From contig NZ_JH636443.1 in NCBI RefSeq assembly GCF_000255705.1, positions 256,919 through 320,918 of the forward strand: 64,000 nucleotides of DNA, given 5' to 3'. Below, piece after piece: positions 32,944 to 42,098 of the stretch; within the stretch, counting starts at the first letter, position 1; every line of letters starts with the position of its first letter. The translations under genes and the position numbers were made by a program. Below the pieces are notes generated by a model. That model did not search any database. It was not told where the DNA came from and was given only the letters and a program-made list of their open reading frames with translations. Source of the stretch: Zavarzinella formosa DSM 19928 (GTDB lineage Bacteria; Planctomycetota; Planctomycetia; Gemmatales; Gemmataceae).

Positions 32944-33907
32944 GATGAATTCCATTGCGAGTTGATGATTGTTCGGTGTTCAGCAAAGCCGCTCGAATTT
33001 GTCGGCCGACCGCCAGCGCAACCGGGGGGGGGAACGCATTGCCAACCTGGCGATAGGCTGAAGTCTTTGGGCCACTGAGTTGCCACTCATCCGGGAATCC
33101 CTGTATCCTTGCGGCCATGCGAACGGTCAGGCGGGGCATTCCGACAAAATTCATTTCAGGGGCGGAGTTGGCCAGTCCCATCCCGTCAACCCCCAAGGCG
33201 GCCCACGCTTTTTTGGCGCGAGTTGGTCCAAGGTCGGGACCGCCATGTTTTTTGCTTCCGCCCACCAAAGTGGGGGCGATCTGGTTGGCCTTCGCCTGCC
33301 ATTCGGCGACCCCTTTCCAACCATTGGCCGCCATCAGATCGGCCAGCACCTGCCCGACGGTCGCCGGCGGAACGGCATTCGGATGCGGCCATTCAAAACC
33401 CGGCAGATACTTTTCCTGAAGAGCCACCAGAATCGCTCGAGGCCGAAGTTGGGAAACTCCGCAATCACTGGCGTTGATTAATTTCCACTCGCCGACGTAA
33501 CCATGCTCTGAAAGCGAATCCAATATCATTCGTCGGTAATCGCCAAAAACAGGATCTAGCAGACCGCGGACGTTTTCCAGCATCACGGCCTTGGGTTTGA
33601 TTTCCCTGACCAGTCGAAGCGCCTCCGGGAACAAATCTCGCTCGTCCGTGCTTCCAAGTTGTTTGCCTGCCTTGGAGAATGGCGGGCATGGAACACCGCC
33701 CGCCAGCAGATCAATGCCGGAAAATTTCAGCCCGGAAAATTCCCGCACGTCCCCATGCACGACATTCCAGGATGGCCGGTTGAGTCGAAGTGTTTCGCAG
33801 GCGGCCGGTTCAAATTCCACCAAGCATTCATGCTCAAAGCCCGCCTGCTCCAGTCCCAAGGCTTGCCCGCCCGCCCCGGCGCAAATTTCGATCGAGCGGA
33901 ACGTCAT
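32885..33907 (-). CDS. DNA (cytosine-5-)-methyltransferase
   Basis: 340 residues. It has the ordered C5-MTase motifs: I (IEICAGAGGQALGLEQAGF), IV with catalytic Cys74 (GGVPCPPFSKAG), VI with Glu111 (MLENVRG), VIII-like (CGVSQLRPRAILV) and IX/X (YRQVGNAFPPPVALAVG). A target-recognition region lies between about 190 and 270. It protects host DNA against the HNH enzyme encoded next. I start it at 33907, where motif I follows immediately; the frame is open to 34078 without support. The C-terminus overlaps the HNH gene. Confidence 0.92.
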   Translation of the reverse strand: MTFRSIEICAGAGGQALGLEQAGFEHECLVEFEPAACETLRLNRPSWNVVHGDVREFSGLKFSGIDLLAGGVPCPPFSKAGKQLGSTDERDLFPEALRLVREIKPKAVMLENVRGLLDPVFGDYRRMILDSLSEHGYVGEWKLINASDCGVSQLRPRAILVALQEKYLPGFEWPHPNAVPPATVGQVLADLMAANGWKGVAEWQAKANQIAPTLVGGSKKHGGPDLGPTRAKKAWAALGVDGMGLANSAPEMNFVGMPRLTVRMAARIQGFPDEWQLSGPKTSAYRQVGNAFPPPVALAVGRQIRAALLNTEQSSTRNGIHHGQTPKTRSKRFAQGTLFE

Positions 33908-33990
33908 GCGTGTGATCCCGCGAGGCTGATATGCAATATTGTAACTAATCGTCCGGGGAGCATGGATGCCCGACCCGAATTGATTTGAAG

Positions 33991-34041
33991 CAGGCCGGGC
34001 TATCCGGCCCGACAGACCTGTCAAACCGGATAGCCTGACCG
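33991..34041. repeat. Palindrome of the AGGCTNTCTAGCCTGAC family
   Basis: GCAGGCCGGGCTATCCGGCC ... CCGGATAGCCTGACC, an imperfect palindrome with the same CCGACAGACCTGTC-type centre as 13738-13791, between tpiA and the methylase gene. Confidence 0.6.
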
Positions 34042-34058
34042 GATTTCCAAATTTCGGT

Positions 34059-34811
34059 TCAACGGGCCGCTTGGACAATCTTCACGAATGAGTCGGCCTT
34101 GAGGCTGGCCCCGCCGACCAGGGCGCCGTCCACGTCGGGTTGTTTCATGATCTCGGCGGCGTTGTCCGGTTTCACGCTGCCGCCGTATTGGATGACGAGT
34201 TTTGAGGCGGCTTCCGCTCCGAAAAGTTTGCCGAAGGTCTTGCGGATGAACCCATGGGTTTCCTGCGCCTGTTCCGGCGTGGCCACTTTGCCGGTGCCGA
34301 TGGCCCACACGGGTTCATAGGCGACAACCAGCTTGCCCAACGCCCCGGCTTCCAACCCGGCCAGCCCGGCGGCGAGTTGGAATTCCAGCACCGCTTCCGT
34401 TTGCTTGGCTTCCCGCTCGGCCAGCAATTCCCCCACGCAGAAAATCGCCGTCAGCCCGGCGGCGGTGGCGGCCTTCACCTTGCGGTTGAGGAACAGATCC
34501 GGCTCGGCCAAACCGTGGCGGCGTTCGCTGTGGCCGATGATCGCATACTGGCAGCCGCTTTCGAGAATCATCGCCGGGGACAGGTCGCCGGTGTAGGCTC
34601 CTTCGGCCGCGTAATGGACGTTCTGGGCGCCGACGCCCACATGCGACCCCTTGAGGACCTCGGCCACCGGAACGAGCCAGCACGTCGGCGGGCACACGGC
34701 CACGGTGACGGCATCATCCGTCACTCCTTGGGCCACCCCGAGGGCGAGCGACTTCGCCCCGGCGAGGGTGGTGTACATCTTCCAGTTCCCGGCGATGAAT
34801 TTCTTGCGCAT
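34059..34811 (-). CDS. tpiA: Triosephosphate isomerase
   Basis: 250 residues, the usual length. Active-site residues are all present: Asn9 and Lys11 (KKFIAGNWKM), His94 (AIIGHSERRHG), Glu166 (VVAYEPVWAIGTGKVAT), plus the phosphate-gripping IQYGGSVKPDN and LVGGASLK. It interconverts dihydroxyacetone phosphate and glyceraldehyde 3-phosphate in glycolysis. The start at 34811 gives the standard N-terminus. It lies 72 bp downstream of the LRR-kinase gene, with no obvious functional link. Confidence 0.97.
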   Translation of the reverse strand: MRKKFIAGNWKMYTTLAGAKSLALGVAQGVTDDAVTVAVCPPTCWLVPVAEVLKGSHVGVGAQNVHYAAEGAYTGDLSPAMILESGCQYAIIGHSERRHGLAEPDLFLNRKVKAATAAGLTAIFCVGELLAEREAKQTEAVLEFQLAAGLAGLEAGALGKLVVAYEPVWAIGTGKVATPEQAQETHGFIRKTFGKLFGAEAASKLVIQYGGSVKPDNAAEIMKQPDVDGALVGGASLKADSFVKIVQAAR

Positions 34812-34883
34812 GTCTTCCAAGTTCCTCGTTCTGGTTGGTAGCTACTAGTTTCTTGTCCACTGGGTGAATGGCAATGAGGGACT

Positions 34884-37808
34884 TCATTTCTTGGCCGGGT
34901 CGTCCCATTCAACATTCACGTCCGGGCGGGCGGCTTTGAACTTGGCGATCCCGGCCGCCGTCACCTTGGTCCGCAGCAGGCCCAGGTTCCGGAGCGAGGT
35001 CATGTCCCGGAGGGCGGGCAGGCACTCGTCCGTCACCGGGGAACCGCTCAGGGAAAAGTTAGTGATCGACTTTGACACGGCGAGATCGCGGACAACAACG
35101 TCCGTGATCTGGCTGTCAATCAGGTACAGGGACCGGAGTTTCGGCAGGCCGACGAGAAACTTGACCACCGCCGGGTCCGGCGCCGGGGCGTTCGTCGAAT
35201 AGAGATAGGTGAACGGCAGGCGGGCCAGCGCCGCCAAACTCTTCGGCGTCGGGATATTCTTGCCAATGCTCAGTTGAAGCTCGGTCAGGGCCGGTGAGTT
35301 GGCGGCCAATGCCTCCAACACAGTTTCGTCGATGATCCGGCCATAACACCCGCATTTGCCCAACTTCGGGAATTTCCGCAGGGCGGCCACCGTGGAAGCA
35401 TTCAACTCGAACGCGAGACCCAAGCTGGTCAACGACTTCGCGGCCGACGTGTCCCCCAACTTGGCGAATTCGGCGTCGGTGATCGAGAGCCGGAGAAACG
35501 TGTCGTTGAGTTCCTCAAGGCCAGCCATGTCGGCAACCGCCGGAATCAATGTGTCTGCGACAAACATTTTGGGATAAACGCCGTTTGGCAAGACGATTTT
35601 GCTGATGATGAACGCCCCGGCGGGCGGCGAGCCGCCCTTTTCAATCGTGACTGATTTTCCATCGGCCATCCGGAGAGTCAGAATCGCGTGGGGAGCAAGC
35701 ATGGCGGCGGCCCTCTGTTCGGGGTCGTTCCATCGGACGGTCACGTTCGGCCGCGCTGCTCGGAACTTGGCGATGCCAGCGGCCGTCACTTGTGTTTTTT
35801 TCACCTCAAGCGTTTTGAGGCTTTTGAGTCCTTGCAGAGCGGTCAGGCCGTCATCCGTGATCGGGGTACCGCTTAATGAGAGCAAATCAATGGACCGGGA
35901 AGCCGAGAGTTCGCGGACGATCGGGTCCGTGACCTTGCTGTCGTTTAAGTTTAGAAAGTGAAGCATCGGCATCTCGGCAATGATCTTGGCCGCGGCCGGG
36001 TCGAGCGATCTGATCATGGCAAGGCCAAGGAATCCCAGCGGCAGTCGGGCCGCCGCTCGCAACCCCTTGCCGGCCTGAATGTCTTTGACGCTCCCCAAAC
36101 TCAGGCTGACCAAGTTTGGATGATCGGCGGCCAGTATTTCAAACAGGCTGTCGGTCATTTCTCGCCCGTAGCAGCCAAACTTGGTCAGCTTCGGAAACTT
36201 TCGCAGGCTGTCCAGACAGGCGGCGTTCAGATCGAATCCCAAGTTGAGCTGGGTCAATGACTTGGCGGCCGGTGTGCCCGCCAGCTTGGATAGTTCGGCA
36301 TCGGTTGTCTTGATATGAAAGTGGAAATCGTCGAAGACTTCCAAGGCGGCCATGTCGGCAAACGCCGGGATCAGCACATTGGCCACGAATGGTTTGGGAT
36401 AATCCCCCGCCGGGAAGACAACTTTGGTGACGACGAAGTTTCCGGCGGGAAGCGGACTCCCTTTGTCGGTCGTGATGGTGGCCCCGTCGGCCATTTTCAA
36501 TGTCAGCGTCGCGTGAAGGTTGAGCAGCGAGGCCGCTTTCCGCTCCGGATCGGTTTGGGCAAAACCGGCATCCTTCTTCTCTAAATCTTTCGCTTTGGCG
36601 ACAATCGGAGATTTTTCCTTGTGTTCGATGATCTCCGGTTCGGGCCGCTTTTCTTCGGGTTTGGGCTGAAATTTGCTGAACAAGGCAATGGCCGCGACCA
36701 GCACGACGACGACCCCGGCCGCCAACCCGCCGACCAATAGCCACGGGGTCTTCTTCTTCAGGGGCGCCTTCGGTTTTCTGGTCACCGTCAGGCCCGGCGA
36801 GTCTGCCTGTTGTGTGCTGGAATCCTGCAAGTGGGCGAAAACACTCTCGGCCTGAGCGGCCACATGAATGGGGGCGGCTGATCGCAGAGATGTGCCGGAT
36901 GCCGTGGACTCGATGGCGCCGATGGCCCGCACGACATCGTCGGCCGAGGCGTAGCGGTCGCCGGGATTTTTTGCCAGCAGCTTTTCGACAATTCGGGCCA
37001 ACGGTTCCGGCACGGATGAATTGAGCGAGCGAACGGGCGTCGGGTCGTCCATCGCCAGCCGGGTCAGCACTTCCATTTGATTGTTGCCGGCAAACGGCAA
37101 TCGGCCCGTGCAAAGGCGGTACAGCACGCCGCCGAGGCTGAAGAGATCGCTTCGGCCGTCGAGCGGCTTGCCCCGTGCCTGCTCGGGGGACATGTACGCC
37201 GGCGTGCCGACCACAGCGCCGCTTTGCGTCAGTTGGGTGGTGTCCGCCTGCTGACGGGCGAGGCCGAAATCGAGGATCTTCACGCGGCCCTTGGGGGCCT
37301 CCAGCCACAGATTGGCGGGCTTGATGTCCCGATGAACCAAGCCTAGGGCATGGGCATCGGCCAGGCCCGTCGCCACTTCCCGGCCGATCCTCAAAATTTG
37401 GGCGATGGTTGGATTGCCGTTTTTCTTCAAAAACTCGTCGAGCGGCTGACCCTGCAAATACTCCATCGAAATGAAAGCAACGCCTCCTGCTTCATCGACT
37501 TCGTATAGGTTGATGACATGATCGCTCTTGACCTTCGCCGCCGCCTTCGCCTCCCGCTTGAAGCGTTCCTTGGCCGTGGGACGCGCGGCATGGTGCGGGA
37601 GCATGACCTTCAAGGCCACCTTGCGTTCGAGTGCTTCGTCAAACCCCAGAAACACCGCCCCCATGCCGCCGGCGCCGAGTTGCTTCAGCACACGATAGCG
37701 GCCAAGGGTTCCCAATTCGTCCGGGTGTTTCGGCGGGCCGAGATATTTGGCCGGAGACAACCCCCGGTCGTTGGACGACTCATCGGAGGTGTCGCTCGAA
37801 CTATCCAT
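34884..37808 (-). CDS. Ser/Thr kinase with duplicated leucine-rich-repeat C-terminus (tandem kinase 1)
   Basis: 974 residues. The kinase domain (about 35-310) has GAGGMGAVFLGFD, VALKVML, HRDIKPANLW (HRD 159-161), LDFGLARQQ and SPEQARGKPLDGRSDLFSLG. A membrane helix follows (TPWLLVGGLAAGVVVVLVAA). The exported part consists of two homologous blocks of about 260 residues, each opening with a segment such as TLKMADGATITTDKGSPLPA or TLRMADGKSVTIEKGGSPPA and closing with TQVTAAGIAKFRAARPNV or TKVTAAGIAKFKAARPDV. LRR-like repeats (LNLNDSKVTDPIVRELS) fill each block. The blocks are a tandem internal duplication. The start at 37808 precedes MDSSSDTSDE. It probably senses an extracytoplasmic cue. Confidence 0.9.
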   Translation of the reverse strand: MDSSSDTSDESSNDRGLSPAKYLGPPKHPDELGTLGRYRVLKQLGAGGMGAVFLGFDEALERKVALKVMLPHHAARPTAKERFKREAKAAAKVKSDHVINLYEVDEAGGVAFISMEYLQGQPLDEFLKKNGNPTIAQILRIGREVATGLADAHALGLVHRDIKPANLWLEAPKGRVKILDFGLARQQADTTQLTQSGAVVGTPAYMSPEQARGKPLDGRSDLFSLGGVLYRLCTGRLPFAGNNQMEVLTRLAMDDPTPVRSLNSSVPEPLARIVEKLLAKNPGDRYASADDVVRAIGAIESTASGTSLRSAAPIHVAAQAESVFAHLQDSSTQQADSPGLTVTRKPKAPLKKKTPWLLVGGLAAGVVVVLVAAIALFSKFQPKPEEKRPEPEIIEHKEKSPIVAKAKDLEKKDAGFAQTDPERKAASLLNLHATLTLKMADGATITTDKGSPLPAGNFVVTKVVFPAGDYPKPFVANVLIPAFADMAALEVFDDFHFHIKTTDAELSKLAGTPAAKSLTQLNLGFDLNAACLDSLRKFPKLTKFGCYGREMTDSLFEILAADHPNLVSLSLGSVKDIQAGKGLRAAARLPLGFLGLAMIRSLDPAAAKIIAEMPMLHFLNLNDSKVTDPIVRELSASRSIDLLSLSGTPITDDGLTALQGLKSLKTLEVKKTQVTAAGIAKFRAARPNVTVRWNDPEQRAAAMLAPHAILTLRMADGKSVTIEKGGSPPAGAFIISKIVLPNGVYPKMFVADTLIPAVADMAGLEELNDTFLRLSITDAEFAKLGDTSAAKSLTSLGLAFELNASTVAALRKFPKLGKCGCYGRIIDETVLEALAANSPALTELQLSIGKNIPTPKSLAALARLPFTYLYSTNAPAPDPAVVKFLVGLPKLRSLYLIDSQITDVVVRDLAVSKSITNFSLSGSPVTDECLPALRDMTSLRNLGLLRTKVTAAGIAKFKAARPDVNVEWDDPAKK

Positions 37809-37908
37809 GACGGGTCCGGTGAGTGGCCTGCTGTGATGGGGGTATTGTGAGGCGCGCGTGGGCGGCCTGCAAGCCTGAAGATGGCCATCGGCCCGCATGA
37901 CCGGATGC

Positions 37909-39942
37909 TTATTTTTCAACCGGAACCCGGCGCATGAGCCAGAGATCCTGCTTGCCAACCCCGTCGGGCAATGTGCCGCTGAACCACACGGTTCGGCCGT
38001 CCTTGGAGAACACGGGATCATGCGAGGCGCCGTTGGGAAACGCGCCGATACGTTTGACAGTCCATCTGTCGCCGGCGGCCGGGGTGGCCGTCAGCCAGAG
38101 GTGTTCCCCCGGACCGCCGCGCCGGGTGAACGACAGGCTTTTGCCGTCGGAGAGAACGCGGGGGCATCGTTCCGGCACATCGGTGTTGATATCCAGGCCC
38201 AATCGCTCCGCCGGTTCCCATTCGGCATCGACGGATGGTCGGCGGCAGCGCCAAATATCGTAATTGTCCGTTTGGACGCGGCCACGGGAAAAATACATCG
38301 TCAGGCCGTCCGGCGAGAGGGCGGGGGAGTTTTCATCGTCGCCGGAATTGACGTTGGCCCCCAAACGCACGGGCTTGTCCCAGGCGGCGGACAAACCGGG
38401 TCGGCGGCACTCCCAAATATCGTTGTGGTTTTCGCCGACACGACAGCGGGAACACAGCAAGAGCAACCCATTGCCGCTGATCCAAGGCTGGCTGACGAAC
38501 GTCGCCCCGCCGAGCGGTTGAATCAGTTTCGGATTGGCGAATGGCTCCGAGATGTTGTTTCGGCGAGCTTCGTACAGATTCCATCCACGGCTACGGACGG
38601 AGGAAAACACCAGCCGCAATTCATCATCGGTCAGTGCGATGGAAAACTCGGCCTCTTCCGAATTCACGCCGGGGCCAAGGTTTTCCGGCTCCGACCACTT
38701 CCAGTCCGGGGAGGTGAGAAGGTCCACGACGGACAAACCGGGTTCGCCACTTTTTGCCGGCTTGGGACCGGATGTTTCGACGGTTGTTGGAAACTCGGCC
38801 AAATCCCCTTTTTCCTCCGCCTTGTGACGGCTCCTGTTATACATCTCTCCGGCGACCGCCAGCATCAGGATCACCACGATGCCCAAAACAGCGGCCAGCG
38901 CCCATGACATCCTCCGGCGGGACGTCGGCTTCTTTTGGCCCAATGGCGCCTTGATCTCATGCGTGCTGGTGGCTTCGGCCACGGGAACCTCCGGCGGCGA
39001 ATTACGGGGCCGGGCGGGGGCGGCCTCCGCCAATTGCATGGCTTGGATCTTGGTGATGGCCCGGACCACTTCTTCAGCCGAGGAAAACCGATTCGCCGCG
39101 TTTTTGGCCAGAAGTTTGTGGACGAGTTTCGCCAACGGTTCGGGAATGTTCGGATTCAACCCGCGCACGGGACTTGGTTCTTCCGTCGCCAGTCGGGTCA
39201 GCACTTCCATCTGGTTGTCGCCGGGGAACGGCAACCGGCCGGTGCATAGCCGATACAGCACGCCTCCCAGACTGAAGAGATCGCTTCGGCCGTCCAGCGG
39301 TTTGCCCATCGCTTGTTCGGGAGACATAAACGAGGGGGTGCCGATCACCATGCCGCTTTGCGTGAGCTGAACATCCCCGGTTTGCTGGCGGGCGAGGCCA
39401 AAGTCGAGGATTTTCAACCGGCCCTTGGGAGCCTCCAGCCAGAGATTGGCCGGCTTGATGTCCCGGTGGACCAACCCCAAGGCGTGGGCATCGGCCAGAC
39501 CGGCGGCGACTTCGCGGCCGATGCGCAGAATCTGGCTGACCGACGGGTTGCTGTTGGCCTTCAAAAACTCGTCGAGCGGCTGCCCCTGCAAATATTCCAT
39601 CGCGATGAACGGGCTGCCGTTGGCCTCGCCGACTTCATGCAGGGTGACGACATGATCGCTTTTCACCTTCCCGGCCGCCTTGGCTTCCCGGAGGAAGCGA
39701 TCTTTCGCCGTGGGCATGGCGGCATAATGGGGCAGCATGATTTTGAGGGCCACCCGGCGGTCAAGCGATTCATCGAGCGCCAGAAACACCACCCCCATGC
39801 CGCCGGCGCCGAGTTTTTTCAGCACCCGGTAACGGCCGAGCGTTCCCAAATCATCCGGGTGCGCGGGGGGGCCGAGGTAGCGGGACGGCGCGACATCCTT
39901 TTCGTCGGGGAACGCATCTGAAAAGTCCGTGGCGCTGCGCAT
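37909..39942 (-). CDS. Ser/Thr kinase with WD40-like (PD40) C-terminus (tandem kinase 2)
   Basis: 677 residues. The kinase domain (GAGGMGVVFLALD, VALKIML, HRDIKPANLWLEAPKG, LDFGLARQQ, SPEQAMGKPLDGRSDLFSLG) is closely similar to its two neighbours. A membrane helix (MSWALAAVLGIVVILMLAVAG) leads to an external beta-propeller-like domain with PD40/TolB-type repeats: SPALSPDGLTMYFSRGR, DIWRCRRPSVDAEWEPA, CPRVLSDGKSLSFTRRG, DPVFSKDGRTVWFSG. The propeller probably binds an unknown ligand and signals through the kinase. It is 82 bp downstream of kinase 3 and 100 bp upstream of kinase 1, all on the minus strand. Confidence 0.9.
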   Translation of the reverse strand: MRSATDFSDAFPDEKDVAPSRYLGPPAHPDDLGTLGRYRVLKKLGAGGMGVVFLALDESLDRRVALKIMLPHYAAMPTAKDRFLREAKAAGKVKSDHVVTLHEVGEANGSPFIAMEYLQGQPLDEFLKANSNPSVSQILRIGREVAAGLADAHALGLVHRDIKPANLWLEAPKGRLKILDFGLARQQTGDVQLTQSGMVIGTPSFMSPEQAMGKPLDGRSDLFSLGGVLYRLCTGRLPFPGDNQMEVLTRLATEEPSPVRGLNPNIPEPLAKLVHKLLAKNAANRFSSAEEVVRAITKIQAMQLAEAAPARPRNSPPEVPVAEATSTHEIKAPLGQKKPTSRRRMSWALAAVLGIVVILMLAVAGEMYNRSRHKAEEKGDLAEFPTTVETSGPKPAKSGEPGLSVVDLLTSPDWKWSEPENLGPGVNSEEAEFSIALTDDELRLVFSSVRSRGWNLYEARRNNISEPFANPKLIQPLGGATFVSQPWISGNGLLLLCSRCRVGENHNDIWECRRPGLSAAWDKPVRLGANVNSGDDENSPALSPDGLTMYFSRGRVQTDNYDIWRCRRPSVDAEWEPAERLGLDINTDVPERCPRVLSDGKSLSFTRRGGPGEHLWLTATPAAGDRWTVKRIGAFPNGASHDPVFSKDGRTVWFSGTLPDGVGKQDLWLMRRVPVEK

Positions 39943-40024
39943 GGGCCGGTCCGGGCGAGGGTTGGGGGGCGTTCGGGGGTATTGTCACAGATGCCGCGAC
40001 GGCGAGCAAGCAGGCCGCCGACGG

Positions 40025-42028
40025 TCAAGGCTGGACAGGAATCCGTTTCATCTGCCAGAGATCGGAGCCGCCTGCGCCGCCGGGTCCGTCGCCGCTGCAC
40101 CAGACGGTCTTGCCGTCCGCGGCGAAACAGGGATCATGCGTCCCCGTGGGGGAGATTTTGGTGATGATCCGGACATCCCAATTTCCGGCGGGCAATGGTG
40201 TTGCCGCCATCCAGAAATGGTATTCGCTGTCGCCCCGTCTGGTGAACGTGATGCTTTTGCCGTCGGAAAGCACGCGAGGGCATCGCTGGGCCGATTCCGT
40301 GTTGATTTCCAGATCGAGCCGTTCCGCCGGTCCCCATTCAACCTCCGGGGACGACCGGCGACACCGCCAGATGTGAAAGTTCCGGCTCCCCCGGTTGCTG
40401 GAAAAATAAAGAGTTCGCCCGTCCGGTGACATGGCCGGTGATTCTTCGCTGGAATCCGAGTTGACGTTCCGGCTTAATTGCTCGAGGCGATCCCACGGAG
40501 CCGTCAAGCTCTTCCGCCGGCACATCCAAATATCCTGGTCGTTCCCGCCCGGCCGCTGGGCGACCACCAAGAGCGTCAGGCCGTCGTCGCTGATCCACGG
40601 CTGGGTTGCCGAAACCAATTTTCCCCCGGCCACCACCTTGGTGACGTTGCCAAACGGCTGCTTCGGGCTCTCGCGCGTGGCCTCCAGAATCATCCACGGC
40701 ACGTTTAACATTCCGGAGTAGACCAGTCGTCGCTCGTCGCCGGTCACTACCGGGGAATACTCGGGCTTCGCCGTGTTGACCGCCGGGCCGAGGTTTTCCG
40801 GGGCCGACCATGTCCACGCGGGGGAAGTCAGGATTTCAAAGGCGGTTAGAGTGGGAGCCGGAACCGGTGTGGCGGACGCGGTATTTTGGACCGGCGGCTC
40901 GATCTCCGGCGCCGACTTTTGGCGGGTCCGAGTTTGGTCATACAACGCGGCGAGCGAGGCAAGCATCACGACCGTGCCGACGCCAAGCAAGGCCGCGAGC
41001 GCGAGGGACATCCGCTTTTGCGGCGCCGTAGCAGCCGGGGACGGAATGGGCCGGGTGAGCGTCACATTCTCGCCGAAACCCGACGGGTCTGATGGCGTGC
41101 CCGATGAACCTGTCCCGACTCCGCCGGCCTCGACGGCCATGATGGCCCGGACCACTTCGTCGGCCGAGGAAAACCGATTCGCCGGGTTCTTGGCCAGAAG
41201 CTTGTGGATGATCCGCGCCAACGGTTCGGGAATGTTTGGATTCAGCCCGCGCACGGGACTTGGCTCTTCCGTCGCCAGACGGGTCAGGACTTCCATTTGG
41301 TTGTTGCCGGGGAACGGCAACCGGCCCGCGCAAAGCCGGTACAGCACGCCTCCCAGACTGAACAGATCGCTCCGGCCGTCGAGCGGTTTGCCCATCGCCT
41401 GTTCGGGGGACATAAACGAAGGGGTCCCCATCACCATGCCGCTTTGGGTGAGTTGGGCGTCCTTGGATTGCTGGCGGGCGAGGCCAAAATCGAGAATCTT
41501 GATCCGTCCCTTGGGGGCTTCCACCCACAGATTGGCGGGCTTGATGTCCCGGTGAACCAAGCCAAGGGCATGGGCGTCGGCCAGCCCCAAAGCGGTCTCC
41601 CGGCCGATGCGCAAAATCAACGGGAGGGAGGGTTCGTTGTTGTGCCGCAGAAACTCGTCGAGCGGCTGCCCTTCCAGAAATTCCATCGCAATGAAGGGGA
41701 TGCCGTTGGCTTCACCCACTTCGTGCAAGGTGACCACGTGATCGCTTTTCACCCTGGCGGCCGCGCGGGCTTCCCGCAGAAAGCGCTCTTTGGCCAGCGG
41801 TTGGGCGGCTTGGTTCGGCAGCATGACTTTGAGGGCCACCTTGCGATCAAGCGACTCGTCAAAAGCGAGAAACACCGCCCCCATGCCGCCCATGCCGAGT
41901 TGCTTCAGCACGCGGTATCGGCCGTGGGTTCCCAGTTCGTCGGGCTGTTTCGGCGGGCCAAAATATTTGGAGAGGGGAACTTCTGGCTCGTCGGATGGCG
42001 CATCGGTGAGATTCGTCAAACTATTCAT
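40025..42028 (-). CDS. Ser/Thr kinase with WD40-like (PD40) C-terminus (tandem kinase 3)
   Basis: 667 residues, with the same plan as the 37909-39942 gene: kinase domain (GMGGMGAVFLAFD, VALKVML, HRDIKPANLWVEAPKG, LDFGLARQQSKD, SPEQAMGKPLDGRSDLFSLG), helix (MSLALAALLGVGTVVMLASLA) and PD40 repeats (SPAMSPDGRTLYFSSNRG, HIWRCRRSSPEVEWGPAERL, CPRVLSDGKSITFTRRGD, DPCFAADGKTVWCSGDGPG). Its propeller aligns with that of kinase 2 but is clearly diverged. It would be transcribed first in the array. Confidence 0.9.
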   Translation of the reverse strand: MNSLTNLTDAPSDEPEVPLSKYFGPPKQPDELGTHGRYRVLKQLGMGGMGAVFLAFDESLDRKVALKVMLPNQAAQPLAKERFLREARAAARVKSDHVVTLHEVGEANGIPFIAMEFLEGQPLDEFLRHNNEPSLPLILRIGRETALGLADAHALGLVHRDIKPANLWVEAPKGRIKILDFGLARQQSKDAQLTQSGMVMGTPSFMSPEQAMGKPLDGRSDLFSLGGVLYRLCAGRLPFPGNNQMEVLTRLATEEPSPVRGLNPNIPEPLARIIHKLLAKNPANRFSSADEVVRAIMAVEAGGVGTGSSGTPSDPSGFGENVTLTRPIPSPAATAPQKRMSLALAALLGVGTVVMLASLAALYDQTRTRQKSAPEIEPPVQNTASATPVPAPTLTAFEILTSPAWTWSAPENLGPAVNTAKPEYSPVVTGDERRLVYSGMLNVPWMILEATRESPKQPFGNVTKVVAGGKLVSATQPWISDDGLTLLVVAQRPGGNDQDIWMCRRKSLTAPWDRLEQLSRNVNSDSSEESPAMSPDGRTLYFSSNRGSRNFHIWRCRRSSPEVEWGPAERLDLEINTESAQRCPRVLSDGKSITFTRRGDSEYHFWMAATPLPAGNWDVRIITKISPTGTHDPCFAADGKTVWCSGDGPGGAGGSDLWQMKRIPVQP

Positions 42029-42098
42029 GCCGGAGTCCGCAATAACAACGAGTGCCCGGATATTCTCGAAACAATCCGGGCCGTTGCAAGAGCCATCA

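Noticed and set aside
33908..34078. 5' extension of the C5-methyltransferase
   Set aside because: Motif I begins right after the ATG at 33907; the extension overlaps a palindromic repeat and the end of tpiA.
37809..38021. 5' extension of tandem kinase 1
   Set aside because: It runs into the end of the neighbouring kinase gene and adds no kinase sequence; the ATG at 37808 fits the paralogues.
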